A DNA stretch of 64,000 nt, taken from positions 744,001 through 808,000 of the forward strand of contig NZ_CP077604.1 of NCBI RefSeq assembly GCF_019048865.1. Reading direction: 5' to 3'. Under the pieces are notes generated by a model. That model saw nothing but the letters and a program-made list of their open reading frames with translations. It was not told the origin of the DNA and searched no databases. The stretch comes from Aquihabitans sp. G128. Its GTDB lineage: Bacteria; Actinomycetota; Acidimicrobiia; Acidimicrobiales; Iamiaceae. Positions 33,781 to 42,954 of the stretch are shown one piece after another. Positions within the stretch are counted from its first letter, which is position 1. Each line of letters starts with the position of its first letter. A program made the translations under genes and the position numbers.

Positions 33781-34689
33781 ATGGCCGATGAGGAGCAGGT
33801 GAGCCCGGGGGAGCTGGCGTCGGTGGACCCGGCCACGCGCGCCGCCGTGCTGGTGGAGGCGCTGCCCTACATCCAGGCATTCGCCGACAAGGTCGTGGTG
33901 GTGAAGTTCGGCGGCAACGCCATGGTCGACGCCGCCCTGTCCCGCTCGTTCGCCGCCGACATCGTGCTGCTGCGGGCCATCGGCCTGAAGCCGGTGGTGG
34001 TGCACGGCGGCGGGCCCCAGATCGGCAAGGTGCTGGCCCAGCTCGGCGTCGAGACCGAGTTCCGCGACGGGCTGCGCGTCACCGATGCCGAGACCCTCGA
34101 GGTCGCCCGGATGGTGCTCACCGGCCAGGTGGGGGCCGACATCGTGTCGGCCATCAACCAGCACGACCTGGTGGCCGTCGGCCTCTCCGGTGAGGACGCA
34201 GGCCTCATCGTGGCCAGCCAGCGCAGCGAGGCGCTCGGCTACGTGGGCGACGTCGTCGACGTCAACCGCAAGATCGTCGACACGCTCCTGCGCGACGACT
34301 TCATCCCGGTGATCTCCACCATCGGTGCCGATGCGACCGGCCAGGCGTTCAACATCAACGCCGACTCCGCCGCCATCGCCATCGCCGAGGCGCTGAGCGC
34401 CGAGAAGCTGATCTACCTCACGGATGTCCCCGGGGTCCTCACCGACGTGAGCGACCCGCAGTCGCTGATCTCGCGCCTGTCGGCCAGCCGAGCCCGCCTG
34501 CTCATCGCCGACGGCGTGATCAACGGCGGGATGATCCCGAAGGTCCAGGCCTGCCTCGACGCCGTCGACGCCGGCGTCGGCTCGGCCCACATCCTCGACG
34601 GGCGCATCGCCCACGTCGCGCTGCTGGAGCTGCTGACCGACTCCGGCGTCGGCACCATGATCACCCGGACCGACGGGGCCGGCTCGTGA
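33781..34689 (+). CDS. argB: Acetylglutamate kinase
   Basis: ArgB phosphorylates N-acetylglutamate, the second step and usually the arginine-inhibited one. The 302 residues show VVVKFGGNAMVD, VVVHGGGPQIGK, GLRVTDAETLEVARMVL, NADSAAIAIAEALSAEKL and GMIPKVQACLDAV. ATG 33781 is preferred over a GTG at 33754, which would put the start inside the operator. The N-terminal helix extension resembles the arginine-sensitive hexameric type. Its stop overlaps argD's GTG. Confidence 0.96.
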   Translation: MADEEQVSPGELASVDPATRAAVLVEALPYIQAFADKVVVVKFGGNAMVDAALSRSFAADIVLLRAIGLKPVVVHGGGPQIGKVLAQLGVETEFRDGLRVTDAETLEVARMVLTGQVGADIVSAINQHDLVAVGLSGEDAGLIVASQRSEALGYVGDVVDVNRKIVDTLLRDDFIPVISTIGADATGQAFNINADSAAIAIAEALSAEKLIYLTDVPGVLTDVSDPQSLISRLSASRARLLIADGVINGGMIPKVQACLDAVDAGVGSAHILDGRIAHVALLELLTDSGVGTMITRTDGAGS

Positions 34690-35921
34690 GCACCCAGGCC
34701 GGCTACGACGCCCACGGCACCGCCATGCACGCCCCCGGCGGGCTGGCCCGCTGCCCGATCATGCCCACCTACGGGCCGCCCCAGGTCCAGTTCGTCCGGG
34801 GCGCCGGGACCCGCCTCTGGGACGCCGACGGCAGGGAGTACCTCGACCTCCTCTCCGGCCTGGCCGTGACCTCGCTGGGCCACAGCCACCCGGCGGTCGC
34901 CGAGGCGCTGCACGCCCAGGCCCAGACCCTGCTGCACGTGTCGAACCTGTTCGGCACCGAGCCCGGGTGGGACGTGGCGGTCACCCTCGACCGCCTGCTC
35001 GGCGGCGGCGGCCAGGTCTTCTTCTGCAACTCCGGGGCCGAGGCCAACGAGGCCGCCCTCAAGCTGGCCCGCAAGTGGGGCGGCCGTGGCCGCCACGTCG
35101 TGGTCAGCGCGCTCGGCTCGTTCCACGGCCGGACCCTGGCCACGCTGCACGCCACCGGCCAGCCGGCCAAGCACGAGGCGTTCCAGCCGCTGCCCGAGGG
35201 CTTCCGGCACGTGGCCTGGGACGACCTCGAGGCGCTCGAGGCGGCCATCGACCCCACCGTCGCGGCGATCCTGCTGGAGCCGGTCCAGGGCGAGGGCGGC
35301 GTCAACCCGGCCACCGCCGAGTACTTCCAGGGCGTGCGCCGCCTGTGCGACGAGCGGGGCCTGCTCTTCATGGTCGACGAGGTGCAGACCGGCCTCGGTC
35401 GCACCGGCGAGTGGTTCGGCCACCAGCACTTCGGCGTGGTTCCCGACGTCGTGACCATGGCCAAGGCGCTCGGCAACGGCGTGCCCATCGGGGCGTGCTG
35501 GGCGAAGGCCGACGTCGCCGCCACGTTCGAGCCGGGCGACCACGCCACCACCTACGGCGGCCAGCCCCTCGCTGCGGCGGCGGCCAAGGCCGTGCTCGCG
35601 GTGATGGAGGCGGAGGACGTGCCCGCCCGGGCCACCAAGGCGGGCGCTGCGCTCAGCGCGGCGCTCGAAGCCATCCCCGGCGTCGCTGCGGTGCGCGGCC
35701 TGGGCCTGCTGCTCGCTGCCCAGCTCGACGACGGCATCGACGCCCGGGTGGTGGCGGCCGAGGCGCTGCAGGCCGGCCTGGTCGTCAACGCCGTCACGCC
35801 GAGCGCCCTGCGCCTGGCGCCCAGCCTGCTGATCTCCGACGCCGAGGTCGCCGAGGCCGCCCACCGCATCGCCCAGCTCCTGGCCGGCCACGCCGGGACC
35901 GTCCCCGAGGACCAGCCGTGA
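34686..35921 (+). CDS. argD: Acetylornithine aminotransferase
   Basis: ArgD is a class III PLP transaminase making N-acetylornithine. The 411 residues include FCNSGAEANEAALKLARKW, FHGRTLATLHATG, the D of FMVDEVQTGLGRTG and the PLP lysine in TMAKALGNGVPIG. Overlaps argB (GTGA) and argF (GTGA). The preferred substrate, acetylornithine rather than ornithine, is inferred from the operon. Confidence 0.96.
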   Translation: MSTQAGYDAHGTAMHAPGGLARCPIMPTYGPPQVQFVRGAGTRLWDADGREYLDLLSGLAVTSLGHSHPAVAEALHAQAQTLLHVSNLFGTEPGWDVAVTLDRLLGGGGQVFFCNSGAEANEAALKLARKWGGRGRHVVVSALGSFHGRTLATLHATGQPAKHEAFQPLPEGFRHVAWDDLEALEAAIDPTVAAILLEPVQGEGGVNPATAEYFQGVRRLCDERGLLFMVDEVQTGLGRTGEWFGHQHFGVVPDVVTMAKALGNGVPIGACWAKADVAATFEPGDHATTYGGQPLAAAAAKAVLAVMEAEDVPARATKAGAALSAALEAIPGVAAVRGLGLLLAAQLDDGIDARVVAAEALQAGLVVNAVTPSALRLAPSLLISDAEVAEAAHRIAQLLAGHAGTVPEDQP

Positions 35922-36829
35922 CCCGCCACCTGCTCGACATCGACGACCTCTCCCACGAGGAGCTGCTGGCCGTCCTCGACCGCTGCGCCGACCCGGCGAC
36001 GCCCCCGCAGGTGCTCGCCGGCAAGGGCGCGGCGCTGATCTTCGAGAAGCCATCGAACCGCACCCGCAACTCCACCGAGATGGCCGTGGTGCAGCTCGGT
36101 GGCCACCCGATCTACCTGAAGCCCGACGAGGTCGACATCGACGGCCGCGAGTCGGCCGAGGACGTGGCCCGCACCCTGGCCTGCTACCACTCGGTCATCG
36201 CCGCCCGGGTCTTCGACCACGGCGTGCTCCAGCGCATGGCCGGGGCGGTCGAGATCCCGATCGTCAACCTGCTGTCCGACCACAGCCACCCGCTGCAGGC
36301 CCTGGCCGACGTGCTCACCATGCGAGCCGAGTTCGAGGACCTGGCCGGGCGCACCGTCACCTGGGTCGGCGACTACTCGAACGTGGCTCGGTCCCTGGGG
36401 CTGGCGGCGTCGATGCTCGGCATGAAGGTCCGCTTCGCCTGCCCGCTGGGCTACGACCCGCCGGCGGCTGACCTCGTCCGGTTCGCCGAGCTGGGGGCCG
36501 ACTGGGCCGAGGCCGACGTCGACCCCAAGGGCATGGTCGAAGGGGCCGACGTCGTCGTGACCGATGCCTGGTACTCGATGGGCCAGGAGGCCGAGAAGGC
36601 CGTGCGCAAGCCGATCTTCGAGCCGTACCGGGTCGACGCCGCCCTCATGTCGGTGGCGGCCGAGCACGCCATCTTCCTGCACTGCCTGCCCGCCCACCGG
36701 GGCGAGGAGGTCACCGACGAGGTCCTCGACGGGCCCCAGAGCCGGGTGTGGCCCGAAGCGGCGAACCGGCTGCCGGCGGCCCGGGGCGCCCTGGAGTGGC
36801 TGCTCACCGCCACCGTGAGGGAGGGGTGA
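35918..36829 (+). CDS. argF: Ornithine carbamoyltransferase, variant carbamoyl-phosphate motif
   Basis: ArgF makes citrulline from ornithine and carbamoyl phosphate. The 303 residues contain HSHPLQALAD (HPxQ), TDAWYSMGQE and HCLPAHRGEEV, all ornithine-carbamoyltransferase signatures. The carbamoyl-phosphate loop is KPSNRTRNSTEM, where most members have S-T-R-T-R, so Thr is replaced by Asn. Whether this is a clade variant or alters substrate cannot be told here; the operon position supports ornithine. GTG start overlaps argD. Confidence 0.92.
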   Translation: MTRHLLDIDDLSHEELLAVLDRCADPATPPQVLAGKGAALIFEKPSNRTRNSTEMAVVQLGGHPIYLKPDEVDIDGRESAEDVARTLACYHSVIAARVFDHGVLQRMAGAVEIPIVNLLSDHSHPLQALADVLTMRAEFEDLAGRTVTWVGDYSNVARSLGLAASMLGMKVRFACPLGYDPPAADLVRFAELGADWAEADVDPKGMVEGADVVVTDAWYSMGQEAEKAVRKPIFEPYRVDAALMSVAAEHAIFLHCLPAHRGEEVTDEVLDGPQSRVWPEAANRLPAARGALEWLLTATVREG

Positions 36830-36831
36830 GC

Positions 36832-37326
36832 GTGACCACCCGCAACGGCACCGAGCCCGGGCGGCTGGCCAAGAACCAGCGTCAACACCTCGTGGCCAAG
36901 CTGCTCGCCTCGCACCCCGTCGCCAGCCAGGAGCGCCTCGTCGGCCTGCTGGCCGACGAGGGCGTGGCCGCCACCCAGGCCACCGTCAGCCGCGACCTCG
37001 ACGACCTCGGCGCCATCAAGGTCCGCTCGGCCGGCGGCGAGGCCGTCTACGCCATCCCCGAGCTGCCCAAGGACCAGCTGGCGCCGGTCGACCACCTGCG
37101 CCGCGTGTTCGGCGACTGGGTGGTGGAGGTGGCCCACTCGGCCAACCTGGTGGTGCTGCGAACCCCGCCGGGGACGGCCAACGTGGTCGGCTCGGCGCTC
37201 GATCGCTCCGGCCTCGCCGAGATCCTCGGCACCGTCGCCGGCGACGACACCCTGATGGTGGTGGTGGCCGAGGGCCACTCCGGCGCCGAGGTCGCCGACC
37301 ACCTCCGTGAGCTCGCTGGTCTCTGA
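36832..37326 (+). CDS. argR: Arginine repressor ArgR
   Basis: A 164-residue ArgR. The winged-helix N-terminus (SQERLVGLLADEGVAATQATVSRDLDDLGAIKVR) binds ARG boxes; the C-terminal domain (GTANVVGSALDRSG and LGTVAGDDTLMVVV) forms hexamers and binds arginine as co-repressor. Two identical candidate operators lie upstream of argC and argB. GTG 36832 follows GGAGG-like bases at proper spacing; GTG 36826, overlapping the argF stop, is possible too. Confidence 0.95.
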   Translation: MTTRNGTEPGRLAKNQRQHLVAKLLASHPVASQERLVGLLADEGVAATQATVSRDLDDLGAIKVRSAGGEAVYAIPELPKDQLAPVDHLRRVFGDWVVEVAHSANLVVLRTPPGTANVVGSALDRSGLAEILGTVAGDDTLMVVVAEGHSGAEVADHLRELAGL

Positions 37327-37377
37327 CCAGAACCCCTAGACCTGCACACCGAAACCGTGAACGAAAGAGGAACGACT

Positions 37378-38581
37378 GTGGCGAAGCGCGTGGTACTGGC
37401 CTACTCCGGTGGTCTCGACACCTCCGTGGCCGTGCGCTGGATGATCGAGGAGCTGGGGGTCGAGGTCGTGGCCCTGGCCGTCGACGTCGGCCAGGCCAGC
37501 GACGACTGGGACGTGGTCCGCGACCGTGCCCGCGCCGCCGGTGCGGTCGATGCGATCGTCGTCGACGCCCGCAAGGAGTTCGCCGAGGACTTCGTCCTGC
37601 CGGCGCTCAAGGCCAACGCCATGTACGAGGGCCGCTACCCGCTGGTCTCGGCCCTGTCGCGGCCGGTCATCGTGAAGCACCTGGTGGAGGCCGCCCGCAA
37701 GAGCGGCGCCCAGGCGGTGGCCCACGGTTGCACCGGCAAGGGCAACGACCAGGTCCGCTTCGAGGTGTCCACCCGGGCCCTGGCCCCGGACCTCGAGGTG
37801 ATCGCCCCGGTGCGGGGCTGGGGGATGACCCGCGAGGACTCCATCCACTACGCCTACGACCACGGCATCCCGATCCAGGCGACGAAGGAGAAGGTGTACT
37901 CCATCGACGACAACCTCTGGGGCCGGGCCATCGAGTGCGGCGAGATGGAGGACCCCTGGGCCGTGCCGCCCCAGGGCGTGTGGCTGCTCACCCAGCCCAC
38001 CGAGACCGAGCCCCGCGACGTCGAGATCGGCTTCGAGCAGGGGATGCCCGTGTCCATCGACGGCGAGCGCCTCGGCATGCTCGAGGTGATCGAGAAGCTC
38101 AACACCATCGTCGGCTCCTACGGCTGGGGCCGCATCGACATGGTCGAGAACCGGCGCGTGGGCATCAAGAGCCGTGAGACCTACGAGTGCCCGGCCGCAC
38201 TGGCGCTGATCATGGCCCACAAGGACCTCGAAGTCGATCTGCCTCGAGCGCGACCTCGACCGGGAGAAGGCGCGCATCGAGCCCCGCTACGCCGAGCTCA
38301 TCTACGACGGCCTCTGGTTCAGCCCCCTGAAGGAGGCGTTCGACTCCTTCGTCGACAAGAGCCAGGAGTTCGTCACCGGCGAGGTCCGGCTGCGGCTCTC
38401 GCCCGGGTCGTGCGTGGTCACCGGTCGGCGCTCCGAGACCAGCCTCTACGACTACGAGCTGGCCACCTACGACGCGGCCGACTCGTTCCGCCACGAGGAC
38501 TCCGCCGGTTTCGTCCGGCTGTGGGGCCTCGGCATCGAGACGTGGTCGGCCCGGCAGGCCTCCAAGCGGCCGAAGGGCTGA
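37378..38581 (+). CDS. argG: Argininosuccinate synthase, apparent frameshift
   Basis: ArgG joins citrulline and aspartate using ATP. N-terminal motif AYSGGLDTSV, GCTGKGNDQVRFE and GVWLLTQPTE are in one frame; SICLERDLDREKARIEPRYAEL and the C-terminus ending RQASKRPKG in another. The break is CTCGAAG at 38227-38233; CTCGAG restores a 400-residue normal enzyme. As the strain carries a whole arginine operon, this is most likely a sequence error. AGAGG 7 bases before GTG 37378 sets the start. The uncorrected frame happens to run on into argH, but that is not a fusion. Confidence 0.93.
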
Positions 38582-38586
38582 GCCGG

Positions 38587-40002
38587 GTGAGCGATCCCCG
38601 CGCCGAGGGGGCGACCGAGGGCAACACGCTGTGGCACGGCCGGTTCGCCGACGGGCCCAGCGAGGCCCTGCTCGCCTACACCGTCAGCCTCCCGTACGAC
38701 CAGCGCCTCGCCCCGGACGACCTCGCCGGCTCGCGGGCCCACGTCCGCGGGCTGGTGCGGGGCGGGATCCTCGACGGCGACGAGGCCGCCGCGGTGCTCG
38801 GGGCCCTCGACACGGTGGAGGAGGAGCTGGCCGAGGGCCGGTTCCACTTCCTGCCGAGCGACGAGGACATCCACACCGCCGTCGAGCGGCGCGTCACCGA
38901 GCTGGCACCGGCAGGCGGCAAGATCCACACCGGTCGCAGCCGCAACGACCAGGTGGCCACCGACCTCCGCCTCTACACCAAGCGCGCACTCGGCCAGGTG
39001 GCCGCCGCGGTGCTGGGGCTGCAGGACGTGCTGCGGGCGCGGGCCGTGGAGGCCGACCAGGCCTACCTCCCCGGCTACACCCACCTGCAGCGGGCCCAGC
39101 CCGTACTGCTCGCGCACCACCTCCTCGCCCACGCCTGGGCGCTGGCCCGCGACGTCGACCGCCTCCTGGCCACGCGGGATCGGGCCGACGTCTCGCCGCT
39201 CGGCGCCGGCGCGCTGGCCGGCAGCTCGCTGCCGCTCGACCCGTCCGGCACCGCCGCCGACCTCGGCTTCGCCGCGGTGTTCGACAACTCGCTCGACGCG
39301 GTCAGCGACCGCGACTTCGTGGCCGAGTCCCTCTTCGACCTGGCCCTGCTCGGCATCCACCTCTCCCGCATGGGCGAGGAGGTGTGCCTCTGGGCGTCGG
39401 ACGAGTTCGGCTTCCTGAAGCTCGACGACGCCTGGTCCACCGGCAGCTCGATGATGCCGCAGAAGAAGAACCCCGACATCGCCGAGCTGGCCCGGGGCAA
39501 GAGCGGTCGGCTCATCGGCCACCTCACGGGGCTGCTGACCACCCTCAAGGGCCTGCCGCTCACCTACAACCGCGACCTCCAGGAGGACAAGGAGCCCCTG
39601 TTCGACGCCGTCGACCAGGTGCTGCTCGCCCTGGAGGCCATGAGCGGCCTGCTCGCCACCTCGCGGTTCGCCACCGACGTCATGGCCACCGCGGCGGACT
39701 CGCCCTACGCCGTCGCGACCGACCTGGCCGAGCTGCTCGTGGAGCGGGGCCTCCCGTTCCGCGAGGCCCACGCCGTGGTGGGGGAGATCGTGCGGACGGC
39801 GCTCGACGGCGGGGGAGCGATGGTCGACCTCGTGGCCGCCCACCCCCAGCTGGGGCCCGAGGCCGCCGCCCTCCTGGCTCCCGGCGTGTCGGTCACCCGC
39901 CGCACCACCCGCGGCGGCGCCGGGCCGGCCGCGGTGGCCGAGCAGCTCGTGCGCTTCGACGCCCGGCTCGACGCCGATCGGGCGCGGGTCCACGGGAGCT
40001 GA
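38587..40002 (+). CDS. argH: Argininosuccinate lyase
   Basis: ArgH splits argininosuccinate to arginine and fumarate, the last step. The 471 residues carry HTGRSRNDQVATD, YTHLQRAQP, and the signature SSMMPQKKNPDIAELARGK with the catalytic serine loop. GTG 38587 lies 5 bases after the argG stop with GGGTGAG context. Normal length; closes the arg cluster. Confidence 0.96.
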   Translation: MSDPRAEGATEGNTLWHGRFADGPSEALLAYTVSLPYDQRLAPDDLAGSRAHVRGLVRGGILDGDEAAAVLGALDTVEEELAEGRFHFLPSDEDIHTAVERRVTELAPAGGKIHTGRSRNDQVATDLRLYTKRALGQVAAAVLGLQDVLRARAVEADQAYLPGYTHLQRAQPVLLAHHLLAHAWALARDVDRLLATRDRADVSPLGAGALAGSSLPLDPSGTAADLGFAAVFDNSLDAVSDRDFVAESLFDLALLGIHLSRMGEEVCLWASDEFGFLKLDDAWSTGSSMMPQKKNPDIAELARGKSGRLIGHLTGLLTTLKGLPLTYNRDLQEDKEPLFDAVDQVLLALEAMSGLLATSRFATDVMATAADSPYAVATDLAELLVERGLPFREAHAVVGEIVRTALDGGGAMVDLVAAHPQLGPEAAALLAPGVSVTRRTTRGGAGPAAVAEQLVRFDARLDADRARVHGS

Positions 40003-40003
40003 G

Positions 40004-40417
40004 GTGGGCGACGACCCGGGATGGCCGCACCGCGAGCGGATCAAGGTCCGCTACCAGGAGGTCGACCTCCAGAACGTGGTCTTCAACGCCCACTACCTCG
40101 GCTACTGCGACATCGCCAGCGCGGCGTGGATGCACGAGGCCATCGGCTGGACGGGCACGAACGACGCGGTCGACTGGATGCTGGTGAAGGCCGTGGTCGA
40201 GTGGCAGGGGTCGGCCACGTTCGGCGACACGCTCGACCTCGACTGCGGCGTGGCCCGATGGGGCACCACCTCCTACGACGTCGCGTTCCGGGGCACGGTC
40301 GACGGGCGACCCACCTTCACGGCCACCATCACCTACGTCACCATCGAGCCCGGCACGAAGCGGCCCACCCCGGTGCCCGCCGCCATGCGCGACGCGCTCG
40401 GCGCCGCGCCGGGCTGA
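40004..40417 (+). CDS. 4HBT-family (YbgC-like) acyl-CoA thioesterase
   Basis: A 137-residue hotdog-fold protein. RYQEVDLQNVVFNAHYLGYCDIA contains the catalytic Asp equivalent of YbgC-type thioesterases (D in the EVD position), and DAVDWMLVKAVVEWQGSATFGD follows the second-strand pattern. It starts one base after the argH stop, so is probably expressed with the arg operon by chance proximity. Acyl substrate unknown. Confidence 0.82.
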   Translation: MGDDPGWPHRERIKVRYQEVDLQNVVFNAHYLGYCDIASAAWMHEAIGWTGTNDAVDWMLVKAVVEWQGSATFGDTLDLDCGVARWGTTSYDVAFRGTVDGRPTFTATITYVTIEPGTKRPTPVPAAMRDALGAAPG

Positions 40418-40481
40418 GGCCGCCGACCCGCGACGCGTCGTCCCCGGGGCGCCGGCCCGCGGCTCCTAGGCTCGCCGGGCC

Positions 40482-41678
40482 ATGCTGCTGCTCCACAACA
40501 CCGTCCAGCGCTACGCGTGGGGCTCTGTCGACGGGCTGGTCCCGATCGTGGGCTCCGACCCGAGCGGCGGTCCCGAGGCCGAGCTGTGGGTGGGCACCCA
40601 CGCGGCGGCGCCCTCGCTCGTCGCCGACGACCCGCAGGGCCGGACGCTGGCCGAGGTCATCGCAGCGGACCCGGCCCGCTGGCTCGGGCCCGAGCTCGCG
40701 GCGACGGGGGCCACGAGCCTGCCGTTCCTGCTGAAGGTGCTCGCCATCGGCTGTCCGCTCTCCCTCCAGGCCCACCCCTCCGCGGCCGAGGCCGAGGCCG
40801 GCTTCGCCCGCGAGGAGGCGGCCGGGATCGCCGCCGACGCCCCGGAGCGGACCTACAAGGACGCCAGCCCCAAGCCCGAGTCGCTCGTCGCCCTGTCGGA
40901 GACCTGGGCCCTCTGCGGGTTCCGTGAGCCGGTGGAGGCCGCCGAGCTGCTCGCGGGCCTCGACCTGGCGGCGCTCGCCCCGATCGTCGATGCGCTGCGC
41001 AGCGGCACGCCCGACGGCCACCAGCGTGCCCTCGCCTGGCTCCTGCACCTCGAGGGAGGAGCGCGCTCGGGGCTGGCCGGTGCGATCGCCGAGGAGGTGG
41101 CCGACGCCGACGCCGACGTGCGGGCCGACCCGCGGTCCTGGGTGAAGGCCCTCGCCGCCCAGTTCCCGGGAGACCCCCTGTGCGTCGCCCCGCTCCTGCT
41201 CCACGTGGTGCGGTTGGCGCCCGGCGATGCCGTGCACCTGCCGGCCGGGAACCTCCACGCCTACCTCTCGGGCGCCGGCGTCGAGCTCATGGCGGCCTCC
41301 GACAACGTCCTGCGAGGCGGCCTGACGCCGAAGCACGTCGACGTCGAGGAGCTGCTCCACGTCCTCCGCTTCGACCCCGGCGTGCCGCCGGCGCCGGTCC
41401 ACGAAGACCTCGGCGGCGGGGTGGCCACCTACGACTCCGGCGAGTCGGCCTACGCCCTCGCCACGGTCGACGCCGGCGATGCGGTGGTCGAGATCCAGCC
41501 GACCGGTCCCTCGCTCCTGCTGGCCACCGGAGGACCGGTCGACGTCGCCGGTCCGGACGGCGGGTGCTCCCTGGCCCACGGCGACGCCGCCTTCGTGGCG
41601 CCCGGCTCCGGGCCGCTGTCGGTCAGCGGTGGCGGTCGCCTGTGGTGGGCCACCACCGGCGACGCGCTCCCCACCTGA
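40482..41678 (+). CDS. manA: Mannose-6-phosphate isomerase, class I
   Basis: ManA converts mannose 6-phosphate and fructose 6-phosphate. The 398 residues have RYAWGS at the start, the zinc ligands in LSLQAHPS (His), PKPESLVAL (Glu) and GNLHAYLSGAGVELMAASDNVLRGGLTPKH (His and the arginine-containing catalytic motif). Complete type I PMI. TAGGCT (40467-40472) lies 9 bases before the ATG with no clear Shine-Dalgarno. Confidence 0.94.
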   Translation: MLLLHNTVQRYAWGSVDGLVPIVGSDPSGGPEAELWVGTHAAAPSLVADDPQGRTLAEVIAADPARWLGPELAATGATSLPFLLKVLAIGCPLSLQAHPSAAEAEAGFAREEAAGIAADAPERTYKDASPKPESLVALSETWALCGFREPVEAAELLAGLDLAALAPIVDALRSGTPDGHQRALAWLLHLEGGARSGLAGAIAEEVADADADVRADPRSWVKALAAQFPGDPLCVAPLLLHVVRLAPGDAVHLPAGNLHAYLSGAGVELMAASDNVLRGGLTPKHVDVEELLHVLRFDPGVPPAPVHEDLGGGVATYDSGESAYALATVDAGDAVVEIQPTGPSLLLATGGPVDVAGPDGGCSLAHGDAAFVAPGSGPLSVSGGGRLWWATTGDALPT

Positions 41679-41681
41679 TCC

Positions 41682-42278
41682 GTGGCCGGACCCCGCCGTG
41701 GCCGGCGGCTGCCCCGCAGCTTCTACCGGCGTGACCCGCTGGAGGTGGCCCCGGAGCTGCTGGGCAAGGTCCTCGTGCACGGGCGTCGGGCCGGGCGCAT
41801 CGTGGAGGTGGAGGCCTACCGGGGCACCGACGACCCCGCCAGCCACGCCTTCCGAGGCCCCACGCCCCGCACCGAGGTGATGTTCGGGCCACCCGGCCAC
41901 CTGTACGTGTACTTCACCTACGGCATGCACTGGTGCGCCAACGCGGTGACCTCGCAGCCGGGCGAGGCCGGCGCCGTGCTGATCCGGGCCCTGGAGCCCC
42001 TCCGCGCCACCGACGAGATGGCGGCGGCCCGCCCGGCGGCGCGGCGAGCGGTCGACCTGGCCAACGGCCCGGCGAAGCTGTGCCAGGCGTTGGGCATCGA
42101 CGGTGCCCACGACGGGGTCGACCTCGTCCGAGCCGAGGCGGGCGTCACCATCGTCGACGACGGCGTCGCGCCGCCGGCGGTGCCGCTGACCGGTCCCCGG
42201 GTGGGCATCTCGGTCGCCACCGAGCGGCCGTGGCGCTTCAGCGTCCCGGGCGACCCCCACCGCTCACGACCGTGGTGA
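41682..42278 (+). CDS. 3-methyladenine DNA glycosylase (MPG/Aag type)
   Basis: The 198-residue protein belongs to the alkyladenine glycosylase family that cuts out methylated purines in base-excision repair. VAPELLGKVLVHG, RIVEVEAYRGTDDPASHAFRG (catalytic Glu in EVEAY), VMFGPPGHLYVYFTYGMHWCANAV and LANGPAKLCQALGI are conserved landmarks. GTG 41682 is three bases after the manA stop. Confidence 0.93.
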   Translation: MAGPRRGRRLPRSFYRRDPLEVAPELLGKVLVHGRRAGRIVEVEAYRGTDDPASHAFRGPTPRTEVMFGPPGHLYVYFTYGMHWCANAVTSQPGEAGAVLIRALEPLRATDEMAAARPAARRAVDLANGPAKLCQALGIDGAHDGVDLVRAEAGVTIVDDGVAPPAVPLTGPRVGISVATERPWRFSVPGDPHRSRPW

Positions 42279-42312
42279 CCGCCCAGCGGCGCCATCGGAT
42301 AGGCAGGAGGGC

Positions 42313-42921
42313 GTGACCGACCTCGAGCTCCTGGAACCGGACGACCCGCGGCTCGAACGGGCCGACTTCCTCGGTGCCGCCGTGCACCAGCTCCAGATGG
42401 CCGACCTCGAGGACCCGGCGGCCGTCGAGCACCGCGACACCGTGCTGGACTTCTTCCTGGACCACCCCGACGCCGCCGAGCGCTCCTGCACCGCCGGCCA
42501 CCTGACCGGTTCGGCGCTCGTCGTGGACGCGCCGGGGTCGCGGACGCTGCTCATGCTGCACGCCAAGCTCGGCCGCTGGTTCCAGCCCGGCGGCCACGCC
42601 GACGGCGACGCCAACCTGGCGGCGGTGGCGTTGCGGGAGGCGGGGGAGGAGACCGGCATCGCCGGGCTGCGGGTGGCCCTGCCGGCCATCGACGTCGACG
42701 TGCACCGGGTGGAGCCACCGAAGGAGCCCGCCCACCTGCACCTCGACACCCGGTTCCTGGTCGTGGCGCCGGCCGGCGCCCACGAGCAGGCCAACGAGGA
42801 GTCCCTCGCCCTGCGCTGGGTCACCGAGGCCGACCTCGACGCCCTCGACCCGCCGGTCGACGAGAGCACCCGCCGCCTGGTCCGGCGAGGCCTGGCCCTG
42901 GCATCGGCCGCGCTCGGCTGA
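42313..42921 (+). CDS. Nudix hydrolase
   Basis: A 202-residue Nudix protein. The box GGHADGDANLAAVALREAGEETGI retains the REAGEETG core; the first Glu of the box is Ala, preceded by Asp, as in several actinobacterial groups. The N-terminal 50 residues (QLQMADLEDPAAVEHRDTVLDFF) are extra. Substrate, a nucleoside diphosphate derivative, is unknown. GGAGGG precedes GTG 42313. Confidence 0.88.
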   Translation: MTDLELLEPDDPRLERADFLGAAVHQLQMADLEDPAAVEHRDTVLDFFLDHPDAAERSCTAGHLTGSALVVDAPGSRTLLMLHAKLGRWFQPGGHADGDANLAAVALREAGEETGIAGLRVALPAIDVDVHRVEPPKEPAHLHLDTRFLVVAPAGAHEQANEESLALRWVTEADLDALDPPVDESTRRLVRRGLALASAALG

Positions 42922-42954
42922 CGTCAATCCACCCGCGGGCGCCGACGCGGTGGC

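Noticed and set aside
37357..40002. A single frame joining argG and argH
   Set aside because: The stretch between 38233 and 38581 is nonsense in that frame while the true ArgG C-terminus is in another; argH has its own start.
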